Shown here: one piece after another, positions 39,419 to 53,236 of the stretch
How the letters are laid out: the number at the start of each line of letters is the position of its first letter
Numbering within the stretch: position 1 is the first letter of the stretch
Source: Dipetalonema caudispina
Taxonomy: Eukaryota; Nematoda; Chromadorea; Rhabditida; Onchocercidae
Direction: 5' to 3'
DNA length: 64,000 nt
Assembly (NCBI GenBank): GCA_013365325.1
Contig: JABVXV010000223.1
Location: 43,478 to 107,477, forward strand
Notes under the pieces: generated by a model
What the model was told of the DNA's origin: nothing
Seen by the model: only the letters and a program-made list of their open reading frames with translations
The model's database searches: none
Position numbers and translations under genes: made by a program

Positions 39419-42400
39419 TCAAAATTTATCCTTATCGATTGCTTCCAACTGATCCATATCGCTTGCATCTAATGATTCGATTGCTACACCTGAAATGGAT
39501 TTACTGAAAAATAAACATCCCAATCAATTACTACTGCCGAGCATACTACAACATGACGGCATAAAAATAATAACTTAACTTCTTGGTTCTACATTTAAAA
39601 GAAATTACTGCTTACAGATTAATCAGCAGAATTGATGGGCATTAAAATTAATAAATGATAGATCGGACAAGCTTGTTCTCCTAATTCTAAATGCTCATTT
39701 TTCGAAAGTCTGCGTACACGTCTTGTAAGATCAACACATTTCCGCCTCTGAAATCGCCTACAAACAATGCTTTATATAACACTATGAATAATTACACCAA
39801 TAAATTGAACCTCCTAATAGATTTATTAATTTCAAGTGAAAACGATACCAACATACTACGATAGTCGGGGAAAAATAAGGACTTGGAAATGAGTTACCAA
39901 AGTAGTCGCCAATTCGCTGAATAACACTTAGTGAGAAATCATCAGAAACTAAATTGATCGCGATCCCTGCTTTACCGAATCTTCCTGTCCTGCCAATTCG
40001 ATGAATATAGGTTTCGTAATCTGGTTGCGGATTATCTGCATAAGTCACCGGTGGATCGTAATTTATAACCACCGACACTTGAGAAACATCAATACCTGAA
40101 ATATAGCAATAAAACTAATAAATGGTTATTCTAATGAAATCATACCTTGCCGAAATTATCCAGTCGATATTCCGTAAAATAAAATTTTGGTAATAGTTGA
40201 CTCTAGATTCAAAATATGCAAGAGAAATCGTTTGAAGCAACGACTAAAAGAATGTTTGGTGACTTCTTTTGAATTTACGAAATTACGATACCATTCCGCA
40301 TCCCACTTCCACAATAATCAAAGCAAAAAGAATCATAGTAAATATGTTTATTGGGAAGTGAGTTATTAGAATGCAGTAAGAACATTCTGCCAAAATGTCT
40401 CATTATTTGATATTGATATTTCACAATGTTTCGTAAACAGTAAGATAGCTGGGAGTATTTTATTCTACATTGCATTATACTATGTGAACAAAAGACATTA
40501 AAACTTTCTTGTTTTCACTTGTGACAAATATTAAGGCACTACCGTTAACTCAAAATGCAATTTAAGCATTGAATTAACAAACGCAAAGTGAGTCGTCCCG
40601 ACTAAAATCATAAAAAGTGAGTCAGAAACGAAGCAAATACCTCGTGCACAAACATTCGTTGTGATAAGCACCTTGTAAACGCTGTCTTTGAACTGCTGAA
40701 TAGTTCGAGCTCGATCTTCGATTGTCATTTCACCGTGCAGCACTGTAACATCATGACCTCGCTGACCCATCCGAGCAGCTAACCATTCAGCTGATTTACG
40801 CGTCTACAAAATTCAAAATTTTCGAAGATTACTGTGGATGCTTCTTTGGAAGAATATCTTTTTCAGTATGGCAAGTAAGATTCTCTAATTTATGGCCTAT
40901 TTTCCATCTCCTCTTCCATCCCACTCTCCTTTTTCTTCAATTTTCATTCTTTAAACTTCATGATATATATTCTCGGTAAATCTTTTTAATCTGTTGAAAC
41001 TTCCGTAAATCCAACGACGTCATCATTGTTAAAAGAAAATACAAACTTAATTTAAAACAATGAATAGCCACAAATAACTTACGTAACAAAAAATTATGGC
41101 TGAAGCAATCGTTAATCCTCCGTATAAATTCATCACAGCTTCATATTTCTCCTCTCTGTTAGCACATTTCACATAATACTGCTTGATATTCTTCAACGTC
41201 TGTTCATCTCTTCGCAAACTAAAATAATTCTTTTTCATATTCTTTAAAGAAAGATAATTGTCTTTGTCTCTTCTTCTATAAAAACCTGATAAAAAGAAAC
41301 GTATATCTTCGCTGCGGTGAATTTCATATCTTCAAAATTAAGATACAAAAAAAAAAAAACAATTTACTAAACTAAAATGTGCTAACCAAGAAAAAAAAAA
41401 TCAATAATTAGCATCTTTCAACTTTATAAATCATTCCACCGTTTACATTGTTAATGAAGTGAAATTCCAAAGCAACAAGTATATTTTTTCTGTTAAGAAA
41501 TGTGAAATGGATATTGTTGATACATGCATATGCAAAGACAATGACACAACAATTACAGAATACTGAAGTGGTGGGTAGGGTGACGTATCATAGTACTGGC
41601 AAATAATGGACATCATCAATTGGCGTAATTTACGGAAAATGAAGGAAAAAACAATCTTTGTAAGAGAAAACAAATGAACACTGGTAGCATTTCGCAGGGC
41701 TTAATGTATTACTGTAGTCCAAGAAAAAAAAGACTTACACTTGAAGCATATACATGTGCATGATTACATATGAATGAAACCACTGATAGGTATCATGAAA
41801 TAGCTTTATCTTGCTAACTTTCATATTTTATTTTTTCAAAACCATTTTTCTATAAATTTTAACAATCGGAATGACTATAAAGAAATATTACAAAGCTAAT
41901 GAGTGTATGTACATGCACATATAAAACTTTTCCATTTCAAAATGTCTATTTTTCATATCATATACTATTATAGAAAAATAAAATAAAGAAGTTAGCAGGA
42001 CAGAGCTAAATTCAGCTATTCACCTCTGTCACTCATATCTTGGCGGTTTCAAATTACCAAGTGAAGTTGACGTGTGATACGCCATAAAGCAAGTAGAATT
42101 AATAAATTATCCTGTATATAACGTAAACATCATTATGTGATTTACTCAGTTATCGCTGATGTAAAAGATGGTCTGCATTATCAAAACTATCTTCCAAATA
42201 ATTTTGCAACATCTATTCACCAAAAATCTTCTTCGCACACTCTATTCAATTTTTATTAATACTTTGAAGTGTGAGAAATCTGACACCATTAGATAGACCT
42301 AAAAGTCTTTGTACATTTCTGAACAGATGTTACCAATAACACCTGAGCTCTCCTTATCCTCCAAAATAAACATGGCGAGCGGTCAATGACCAGATGAATG

Positions 42401-45400
42401 GTATTTTCATTGCAACCACCTACTGTGATTTGAACTTTTCGTTTGCTATTTGCATTGAAAAAGGTATCTTGCAGAGAAGGGACTGACGATAAATGTTGAA
42501 TGATCAGTTAATTTGCAAATCTCAATATAGAATGCCAACTTTAACTTTAACCTTGGATCAACGAGAGACTCAACTTCAATTTTCAAGAAATATTAAAACA
42601 TGGAAATCATTAAGAAGTCATCAACAGCTACTTTAGCTAGTCTCTCGCTAAACGCAATTTCAACTGGATTATTGTTTATTTTGAGCATAATACTAATTAG
42701 GCTAGCACCGTTTTGAACCAAACCATGGCAGAGCGCATACATCTCATAATGACTTTTCAGGTGATGTAAGCTTTTAGAGAAATATGAACACTATACAACA
42801 ATCCCAAAAATAAAGTCTAAATCCAAGTTTACTCATGCCGAAGAGTATGAACTCTTAATACTTGACCCCAGAAAACTTTAGTCGACATTCTTTGAAATCC
42901 TGATTTAAAAATTTTCCTGTCTTGCTCTTATAATGAAGAAACACCGAAATTTAATACTTTCTTATTTGCTACTGTACTTAACTTTTTCCATTAACGTTTT
43001 CACGGAAATATGATCTTTTAACAAACACCATAATTTGCACCATCCACAAAGCCGGGAAACTATTGCGCAACTTACAGTAAAGCTCCTCGCCACCATTAAC
43101 AAAAAAATGGTGATTATCCTATATTACCTCATCTCTTATCCTCTTCCCGTAAAATTAAACGCCTGACCTATTTCACTCGTTAAAATACTTAGTATTTGAA
43201 AGGTGAGTGGGTTGACTTTTGGAGAAAAAAGATAATGAACAAAAAGAAACTGTTAATTAATAGACCAATCTGGAAGTCGAAGATCTGGTAAAAATGAAGT
43301 CAAAACAGACAGAAAATTCAATTATGATAAGTTCATATCCAACGCACATATGTATTGCTACGTAAAACATGAAGTGATACCCGAAAAAGTATCCACTGTT
43401 TCCTCTTCTAAGCCTTGTCCTATTGTTTTCATCCACTCTCTCAGAATTGAATAGTACCTTAATAAAAGTTACAAATTTTGCAAGAAAATTTAGCAATAAA
43501 ACATTACGTGATGTTGACAGCATCTTTGATAATGGAATCTGCAAATGATCGAACACTTTCATCATATGTAGCACTGAACAGCAGACTTTGATATTTCGCT
43601 CCTGATCGTTCTAATTCACTAAAATAAACTTGGAAAAAATATACAAATAAGCTATTGTAAATTAGGAACTTTTCCAACGAACAAAATAACGAATTTGAAA
43701 TCCATATTTAAAATAAATTATCGTAGGTTTGAAGTTGAAATCATCTGGGCTTCCAACGCACTACGCATGATATTACCATGATTGGACCACATGTCCAACA
43801 CGGCTATCCCAGACTTACCACTGTAAACTTGAGTCAATTCCCGGTATATTAAGTATACCAACTTACTGGGTCGTAGTTCTTTATTTAAGCAGAAATCTTC
43901 CTCTATTTTAACTATGCTTATTCAGATGTATTTCATTTCCCAGAAAACAAATCCAGCCTAGCGTGAATTTTCAAACAAAAAACAAACAAACATACTTATG
44001 CAGTCGAATGCTTTGATCTTGATGCCCTTGCTGTGAGATCATAACGTCGGCTTCATCTAACACTAGGCAAATTATTTTCGATGGATCGATCACTCTGAGC
44101 TTTGTTACCCAATCCAGCATTTTACCTGGTGTGCCAATTATTATTTGTTCTTCGATCTTTTCACCACGCGACACTGAAAAGATAATAAAGACAATTTTTC
44201 GTCCTTAAATTCTTATTCCTAACGGCAGAATATGTTCTCAATTCATTTTGTTGATATTTTCAGAATACATTGACGTAAAAATTATTACTAAAAGGTTCGG
44301 TACTAATCAAATGAAACCTACGCTCATGCAGTACGCACTTTCTAAGGACTGCTAAAAACCTATGAGTTGCCTTACGATATTTTTTGCCATCATCCCCATC
44401 TTCATCCTTGCAACTACTTTTCCAGTTATTAAAAAGAGTGGAAGAAGAAATACACTTTCCAGAAAATCGAAAACCAAGGAGCAAAATGTCACAAATGAAT
44501 GATGGAACAGAAATGAAACAAGTGAAGACCACTAGAAACTGCCATTATTTTTCTTTTTTCATTTTTTACTTCTAGCATCAACAAAGTCTGAGGAAAAGCG
44601 AACATCAAAAGAAATTCCCTTGGGCATTGGATAGAAAAATGTATTATATCTTTACACAGTAATTTTGAAATACCAATCTTTTTCAGCATGAAGAGCATTT
44701 ACAATAAGAACTTACTTCGTTCACCCTTAACTGCATAACGAATTTCGATTTCCGGCAAAAATTCGCTCATTTTCTTGACCACTTGGCCAATCTGCATAGC
44801 CAGTTCATAAGTAGGTGCGAGACACAAACACTGGGGCCATTTATTTGACGGCACAACACGCGACAGCATCGTAAGTACGAAGGTTGCTGTTTTACCCGTA
44901 CCACTTTGTGCTTGTGCAATCAAATTCATTGGGCTTGAAATGAACTCGAAGTTTTCGGTAAATAAAAAGACAGAAAGTTGAGTAATTATTGAAACTGCCA
45001 CATCTTAAAATAAGTAAACTATTCTATCTTATGCCAGAATAATTAACTCTTTAATTACTATATCTTAAAACGAGAAATCATTTGTCACATCCAGATATAA
45101 TCTTCTACAGATACCACAGTTACTTACCTTGATGTAATATAATCAATTAAATCAATAAAGTCAAAGTTAGCTAAGTAAAAACCATCAGATCGAAAGCATT
45201 ATCATAAGCATCATATTTAGCTATCCCATTCAAGTGAACAGTTAGGGATGATTGGTGTGGTCATCCTATGTAAACTCTCTGGATTTGAAATAAGCAAAAA
45301 AATATGAACAGTAAAATAAATGCACATACGGTTCCACCAGAAGTAGAGGCAATGCTGCTTCTTGAATTTTCGACGGCATATAGAAACTCATTTTGTCTAA

Positions 45401-48400
45401 AGCCTTCAGAAGTTCATCCTTTCTGTAAATGTTGGGAATTTGAATATATTAGTGAAGTTTGACCAAAATTAAGACATCGGCCAAGGATTTCAATTTTTTT
45501 GATAGGATTCTGCAAAACGCTCTGATCGTTATACAGTCAAATTTTCTGATTCCGTGGAACGCATAAGAGCGTACTTAAACTTCAAATAAGATTTGATAAT
45601 TAACTGAAGTACGTCATCCTTGATATTGTAACAGGAATATGAATTTCACGTTCACAGAACTATTTACCCACAAACATTAGGATTTTAAATAAAAACTCAC
45701 AGGCGCAAACTCTGGAATGAAGTAACGGAGTAGAGCGGTGAATTTGGATCAGTTCGAGCCTGTGAGATTTCTAAACTACCATTTTGCAGATTTTCCAGCT
45801 TTTTATGCAATATTTTGTTTAACAAAGATATTTCTTCGTTTGGCATAGCTGAAAATCTAAACTGTGAATATAACTATGATTAAATGTCCAGAAACTTGAT
45901 ATTTCATCTTATTGCAATTAGTTGAAGGTAGTAGATCCAAAACTTCTTGTATTTCATTCTGTTGCATAGTGAAAGATCGTAATCATTCCCTTTTAAGGAG
46001 TAATTGCAAACTCACGCTTTTCATATTCATCTTTCGGGAATGATCCATCACCACCATGTTGGGAAGTGTCCTGGTCAACACTTATCACTGCTTTACGCTA
46101 AATACATTGATATTTCGAAACTTGTGGAAATTTTACGAATTATAAAATTACTTAAAAATATGAATCAGTAAGCAATGGTGAAATGATAGTGATCAAAGGC
46201 ATTCAATCAGTGCTACCAATATCTTTACATCTTTCTGAGCCATCAAAATAACATTTACTGAATTACAGAAAGAAAAACGGCACCTGTGATGGTGAAGTGG
46301 AGAAAGGTGGTACGGTATCACGACCTGAAAAGAAATAATATTTCAAAACTATAAAACAAAAATAAATAGTGAACAATCTTACCAAAAGGATGGAGGATTT
46401 TATCAGCATCATTTACCAGTTCTTCAAAAAAACTTAATGCAGAACTGTCCTTACTTTTTCCATTTTGTTCATCGACACATAGACCTCGTCCAAATAGCGG
46501 CCGACCACTTGCTTGAGGCATGAAACCATCAAACTTCGGAATTGTGCTACTTAATGGATCTGAAAAACTCATGACAAGTAAAGGGTTGATGCAGAAAAAA
46601 AATTAATGATAAGTATCACAGAGTGATATATACTATTTATCATCATGGTGCATGTTTTATATTTTTTTTCGGAATTCGTTACTTCTGCTCTTATGATATT
46701 ACTCCACTGTGGACTGCGTTTACTTTAAAAAAAAAAAATAATAATACCAACATGAAGCAAGTTGATCATAGGTGCAGTGAAATGCTATGAAGCTACTTAA
46801 ACATAATCAATAAAATTTTTATGCAACTTGAAAAGGCTCTTCCATAAAAAAAGTGTTGATATTTTTTTAGTACCATTTGCTCTATAATATTAATTTTAGT
46901 AATAAAAAAAAATACTCGTTGTCATCTGCGTAGGAACGAATGGAGATGAACGACAAGCGGCCTGTTTCCAAAAATTTTTCTCACGTTCTTCCAGAGATAA
47001 TGCATGCGTTGCTGAAAAATGAATAATGATGAATTATTGCATTTTAATTCAATTAAAAAAAAAGAGCAATTCTAACTAATAGAAACCGCTTACGAGCATT
47101 CATTTTACAATATGCAGCAGGTAAAGATTTACCCCACTAGCATTTTTTTTTTTAATTTATCCCAACTACATTTATAGTATTTTTCCTTTCGTTCGACGCC
47201 AGTCGATCTCTATAGATATATAGAAAGATTTCTCTTGGAAAATAAATACTGAAGTTTTAAAATGTGAAATTGCACTTTTATTTGAAACTATATCAGTCTT
47301 CATGAAATCTAGCTAACGCCCTAAAAGATGAATTAAAGTAATATGTGAAGCACAAAAGTTAATTTGGTATGAATCAAGATGGTAAGTTTAATTTTTTTGC
47401 ATCGAGAAATAAATGACAGTCTATCATAATATGTTAGTAATGTCATTTAGAAGCTTGAAACAACCAAAACATTGTTGACCTGGCGATTTCTCAGCCTGAA
47501 AGGGCTGCTGCATTCGAACGTTTCCAGCATTAGTACTGAAGCTTCGGTTCTTCGGAAATGGTGGAGTTACTGCGAAAGAGCTACTTCCTACTTCAAAATT
47601 TTGTTGTTCTAACTCTGAACATCCTTCACCTTCCGGTCTGTTCCGTCTATTTATCCGTCGTTCATTACTACCATTGAATTGAGGAGGGTTATAAGAATCT
47701 GGCAAATCAACATCATTAGCCGGCGGAGCGAACTGACTCATGCTGCTTGGCTGATTTGAATTTTCTGCAAGCAGATTTCGTCTAGAAAAACCGCTGCCCG
47801 TATCAAATGTTCTAGGATTAGCTGCTCGAAATCCAAGACTTCCGTTATTACTGGATAGATCAACTTGTTTAGTTGATCGAATTCCACCACCAAATGTACT
47901 TCCCAATCCTCGCTGAGCTAAACCTTAAAACAAGAGAAATTTATACATCAGATACTTGGTTGCAAGCGCTAAGCATAAATTATCGATTAGAGAAATTTAG
48001 AATATAGCTGATATTCCAACTTCGGTTTGAGTTGATTCGCAACTGGGAATATAATTTTAAAGAATTTAAATATAGGAAGTGAATCAGCCTAATTAATATG
48101 ATAACTGAAGATTGCCGAACGGCTTCAAACTATATCTGAGTGACATTAAGAAGGCTTATTGATTCGATTAATTAAACTCATATAGAAGAATCAGAAGAAA
48201 TAAATCTACTTCCGAATGAATTCCTTGAAGCCGGATTAAATGACATGCCGCGATTACTGTTGCTGTAATTGCCATCAACGATTCCGTCACGTTTGTTGCC
48301 CCCGTCGTGAGGACCACTTCGCAAGTTTAAATCACCACCAAATACACTTTCACCAAACGCTTTTGATACTGGAAAACAATAAACTGAGGTTGCTTTCTAT

Positions 48401-50334
48401 CCGTGCAAGAAAACTATAAAGAAATTTAAAAAAAAGAAATGGTTCGCAGAACTATTATCGCTGATACTAGCAGCCACCTGATTATGAATGACAAAATTCA
48501 ATGCATGAAGTTATTCAATATCACATTTTAACATTCAATGACGCACTTTCCATAACCTGCAATATTTCGCTTTCTTACCCAAACGATAGGTAATTTTTTG
48601 TCTAAAACAATGAAAATATTACTCAACAAAGAAACCAAGAATGAGAGGCCCATGTATGCTTAGGTTTGTTTATGAAATTCTTTGAAATAATTGAACGTGT
48701 AACTTCAAAAAGCATTACGAGTGGTGATGAGAAAAACAACAATTAAAAACTAAAATGAGGAGAGGGATCAATAAAGAGAAGAAACCAACGAAAATGAGTA
48801 AAAAAGGAGGTGATAGGGAGAGGAAGAAGAGGAGATTTATAGAAATCAAAGAGGCACATATCTTCAGAATGTGCACCAATTGTAAATAAGCAAAAAACTG
48901 ACTATCCAATCGAACAAACATAAGCATACAAAGACATATAGAGAGATGGATTCAAAATAAGTATCGCCAATTAAATTATTCTAAGTTTTGTTTCATTATT
49001 TGTAGACTAGGCTGCAGTAGCACCTATTATTGCCTACGTATCAATAATGCGTTTCATCTCTCCAACATTACCGTGGTTTAACCTTACGGTACAAAATCAT
49101 TTCTTTTTTTCTTTTTCTTTCTAGTAATAACTTCTTAACAGGTAATCCAACTCTAACAATGGACATCGTAACCAATCAATATGGATTCTTTAACCAACCA
49201 GCATGAAAAAAAAAAAACCTTTCCAATGCCTCACACAAGTAGTGAAATATGAAATACGAATTAGTAAATCATAAACTACTACATGCTATCCAGCCATAAA
49301 CCGTAAAAAGACATTATTGAGCTGTGAAAACACCTCCCGACTATATCAAGAGATTTAAGGGATAAAGGGTTTCGTAGTTTTCTGCTTCCTTTTATTACGC
49401 AGAATAAATATTTCTCTGTTAACATACAATGAGGAATTTCTCCCGAATGATACCTGAAAATCCGCCAAACGATTGCTGCTCATTGCTGTTGTCACCACTT
49501 CCTACCTCAGATTTATCATCCAATGATAGGGCTTTTGTCTAAAATAAGTATGTAAAATTTCGTGAGATCCTTCACATGAATAATTATGCTATGTTAATTT
49601 TCTCAACTGCGTTATACAAGATACCAATGTGAAGGACGCTGACGTATCTTTCTACGACAATGAAGCATTTTTATAATTTCCCAATACATTTATGTATCTC
49701 GCATTGGTACTTGATGCTTAAACATATCCGGTATTTTGACCCTGTATTCAATATTACATATATTGGATATCAAATACTCAATACTACATATATTGGATTT
49801 CAATATTCAATATATTCATACCCAACATTTTGATTACCAACATGAGTTCCTCTCTTACTAAAACTGAACTTGATAGCTTCAATATCCAAAAAAAGGTTAC
49901 AAATTCTTCATTATATTCTTCACAGTCAAATAAATTTCTCAAATACACTGAATATATTAGTAAATCAAATATACCAACATATCTGAATACATTAAATGCA
50001 TATCTCAAAGACTTCTATAAATATATTAACACAAGGTATTTCCAACAACATTATTACGAATTTTAAAAACTGATAAAACTTGGAAAAACTAAAGAGTCTT
50101 TTAACAAAATATTCCTCAACCTTATTCTTAACGCAAATTCTTTTTAAATAAAAAACTTCCTAATCTGTTGATAAAAGATATCTGCCATTTTTAATACTGT
50201 GAATTATTTTCCTCGGAGATCAGTCAAATCTGAGAGAGAATGAAATTCCAAACCCTGTCCAGAACACTTCGACAATTCTTCACATGACCTTCTGGAAGTG
50301 CCCATGGATCATCGGGACCGTCTGCCCCTGCCAT
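39419..50334 (-). CDS. ddx-19: DDX19/Dbp5-type DEAD-box RNA helicase with long FG-containing N-terminal extension
   Basis: Model of 17 exons, high to low: 50334-50284, 49538-49454, 48368-48210, 47923-47480, 47011-46916, 46559-46383, 46324-46284, 46097-46016, 45848-45701, 45422-45330, 44933-44716, 44173-43996, 43618-43508, 41218-41083, 40803-40641, 40095-39898, 39489-39419. All junctions are in phase and give about 816 residues. Residues from ~379 match DDX19/Dbp5: [14 protein letters not shown] [11 protein letters not shown]-motif region PSKIQE, motif I AQSGTGKT (467-474), Ia PTYELA (499-504), DEAD (571-574), SAT (606-608), IV IIFCYTRK (669-676), [11 protein letters not shown] (721-730), [10 protein letters not shown] (759-766), C-terminal [16 protein letters not shown]. 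All catalytic motifs are intact. The family remodels mRNPs at the cytoplasmic side of the nuclear pore with Gle1 and Nup214 (established). Residues 1-378 are low-complexity with FG dipeptides at about 41, 50, 55, 97, 109, 301 and 337. The vertebrate protein is about 480 residues, so this extension is extra. Less certain points are exon 1 (donor CAT/GTGAAG), the exon 4 donor and the exon 4 acceptor (two sites 6 bases apart). The start ATG follows a TTGCAG acceptor by 4 bases, as in trans-splicing. Confidence 0.93.
41219..43507 (-). other. 2.3-kb intron of ddx-19
   Basis: The largest intron of the gene, between the SAT-motif exon and the exon beginning [10 protein letters not shown]. It is bounded by GTAATG and TTTTAG. 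No nested gene is supported; frames within it (41443-41673, 43257-43574) are shadows or chance. The second of these overlaps the SAT exon in the coding frame. Confidence 0.85.
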
Positions 50335-50340
50335 TCACCT

Positions 50341-53225
50341 GCAATAACGTTAAGCTATAAATTTCGGTATATTACAAATTTTACGCGAACAAAATTACTA
50401 CCTGATTTCTCTAATAACATATGATTACAGCTATCCAATAATAAATACTTCTCACAAAATACCAGCAGAAATTTTAGGACATTTCAAAATATCCGGAAAA
50501 GTGCTTCAAAGAGTATGAATTTGCGCTTAATCTATGGATGATAACATTAGTACATAAAATGATAATTTTCAAGTATATTAGGCAAAAAAATAAATAATTA
50601 TTTTGGAGTTTAATTTAGATGTGAAACTTTTTTAAGAAGTCACATTAAATTTTATTCAAAGAGGCAATTTCTTGAGGAAATTTAATTAAAATAAAGCAAA
50701 ATTTTACAAAGAGGTATAGTTTCAAATGCTCTTTTTCATTTAATAATTTTAATATATTATGATTGGTTTGAAAAAGATGAAATAGTTAACATAATTATGA
50801 ACATACATACTCAAATAACTCAACAATAATTCATTAATTCATTTCGATTATTTAAGTAATGCACTATTACCGTAGACAAACTTTGGGTATAAGAGATTCA
50901 TTTACTGTTACAGCATAAATATGAGATAAGTAAGCATTTTGATAGTAATTTAATTAATAAAATTCAATCGAAATAATATTTCAAAATTTATACAAATTGA
51001 ATTTTTTAATGTTTATGTTCTTTTAAATGGTGTAATTAATTAAATGATACAAAGTTTGTCTTAAGAATTACACCAAATTTAATAATTTAATGTAATTTTA
51101 AAATTAATTAAAAAGTATAAGATTTATGAATTACACAAAATTTAATAAATAGTTTAATGTAAAAATTACATTTATGAATGTGTAAATTGAATGATAATTA
51201 ACATTATTTTTAGGTATATGTTAATTATAATTTACATTTCAGCTAGGAATAATATGCATTTTTTAAGATATAATTTCATAGTTATTTCTATTCACAACTT
51301 TTAATTGAGTAAAATTAATTATTGTTAATGTAGTAAAAAGTTATACTTGAATTTATGGCAACATATCGGTAATCGAATAAGAAACATTACAGATCAGTGG
51401 ATTTATCAATAATAGATAATTGATATTATGCTATGATTCTTATTGATAAAAAAAACAAAAAAAAAATTTTACTCAACAATTCAATATTAACTATTATGCA
51501 TAATTAACACTCATGATAGTTGACAATATTTCAACTATATAACAGATTATTAAATTATAAATATTGAAAAAATGAATTGCGGAGAAGAGATTGATAATGT
51601 GATAATAATGATAACAAGGAAACGTATCATTATGATATGATATGATAATAGAGGGAGAGTAGAGTACATCAGTATAGTATGATATGATGATGAAAAGGGA
51701 GGAGATGTTAATATCACTTTTGTCGGATTATAAGAATGATTACAATGTGATACTAATTGATTGATTGCAACGATTGTTGATATTTGCAACAGTTTATTGA
51801 TCGATTAATTCGATATGTTATGAATCGAGAAATAATCTTATATCTAGAGGTATGATCATGGACAAAAGTGATCAATTCGATAGCGAAAATAGATGAGTAA
51901 TAAATGAAATGATAATACGGTTAAAATGGCATTTGAATATCGATTTGTTCAGATATACACTAATCTACTCGAGACGTAATGTTACTTTTTCCAAAGTTTA
52001 CGTTCACGTTTTAAATTAAAAGTTAAATTTCAACAATCCAAAAATAGCTTAAGCATTGTATAGTATGGATATCATAACTAATTGAACTATCAATATCATC
52101 TTATTTAATGCTTATTTTAAATTTCCTGGATATTTATTAACCTAGCCAGAATTTGTGATCAAAATTTGTCCAACGATTTTTGAACATCAATAATGAATAA
52201 AAAGAAACGTCATACATTTTAACATAATTACTTAGTTCTATTGTAATTATCATTGGCTCTAACGAGTTCAAATCAATTTAATCTATCATTATCCCCAATG
52301 AAATTTCTTCATTTAAATTCGACATTCATTATAATTTCTTATTCTCAGTAGCTTATTTCTACAAGTATTTACATATCAAAAAAAGATAACCAAGGCAAGT
52401 AATGGAATGTTAGAATTTCTTTTTTTTTTTTTGCTTCTTTGGCCACGGCTTTTTTATGTAAAATGTAGGTACAATATAAGATTGAATAAGTGAATCAATC
52501 CTTTATCTGATCATAATTCTAAATTAAATTACAAATTACGAGAATCTCCGAAAAAAAATCGCATCGCAAAAGATAACTTCTCATTCTTCTTCTAATAATT
52601 CCAACTAATAAAGTAATAATCAAATATTCTTGTTGCCATATTTGTAACCGTTTAAACTATGAATAAGTTATCTTTTCGAAAAATTTTTGTAACACTTAAG
52701 ACTTTACACTTTGACCTTACTCATTAAAATACCTTTATATAAGCGATATTTGACTGAATTGACGATTGAATATTTACATAGTTAGTTGGTAAGTGTTGCA
52801 AAGTTAGGTAAAGAAAAGAAAAAAAAAAAAAAGTAACGAACCTGATGATAAAAGGATAAGCGATGATCGTTAGCAATAGGAGCATTGGAAGCAAAATGTT
52901 TTGCCAAATGATTGAGGACATTGTTGAAGGATACTTATGATAAATGATCAGAGTTGTGATTGCCTCTTGTGTTAGATAAATTACAATCAGTTGCTAGCAT
53001 TTTTTGATTTCAATTTTTTTTTCCTTTTTCTTTTTTTTTTTTTTTTTTTTTTTGTTTACATCAATAGTTATTCGATTTTCATTTGCTTTATTCATTTATT
53101 CCTTCTCTTGCATTTGATCCGATCAGTTAAGAGAATCTTTTTAAGTTATGAAATGATATGTATTTATTTAGTCTATTTGTAGAAGTGTATTTGATATGCT
53201 AAAAAAAAAAGAAAAGAAAAAATTG
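50341..53225. other. Intergenic region between ddx-19 and the first TTR-like gene
   Basis: AT-rich sequence without supported genes. The two genes diverge from it, ddx-19 leftward and the TTR-like gene rightward, so both promoters should lie here. I cannot point to a specific element. Repeated AATTACA/TTTAATTAA words occur between 50.6 and 51.3 kb. Confidence 0.6.
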
Positions 53226-53236
53226 CTTTTCAGGAG

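Noticed and set aside
44260..44698. Minus- and plus-strand frames between helicase exons
   Set aside because: They lie in the intron between the motif Ia and DEAD exons; the flanking exons join in phase without them and match DDX19 continuously.
49784..50066. Overlapping frames on both strands between ddx-19 exons 1 and 2
   Set aside because: They sit over imperfect ATATTGGA/CAATATT repeats and add nothing in phase to the helicase model.
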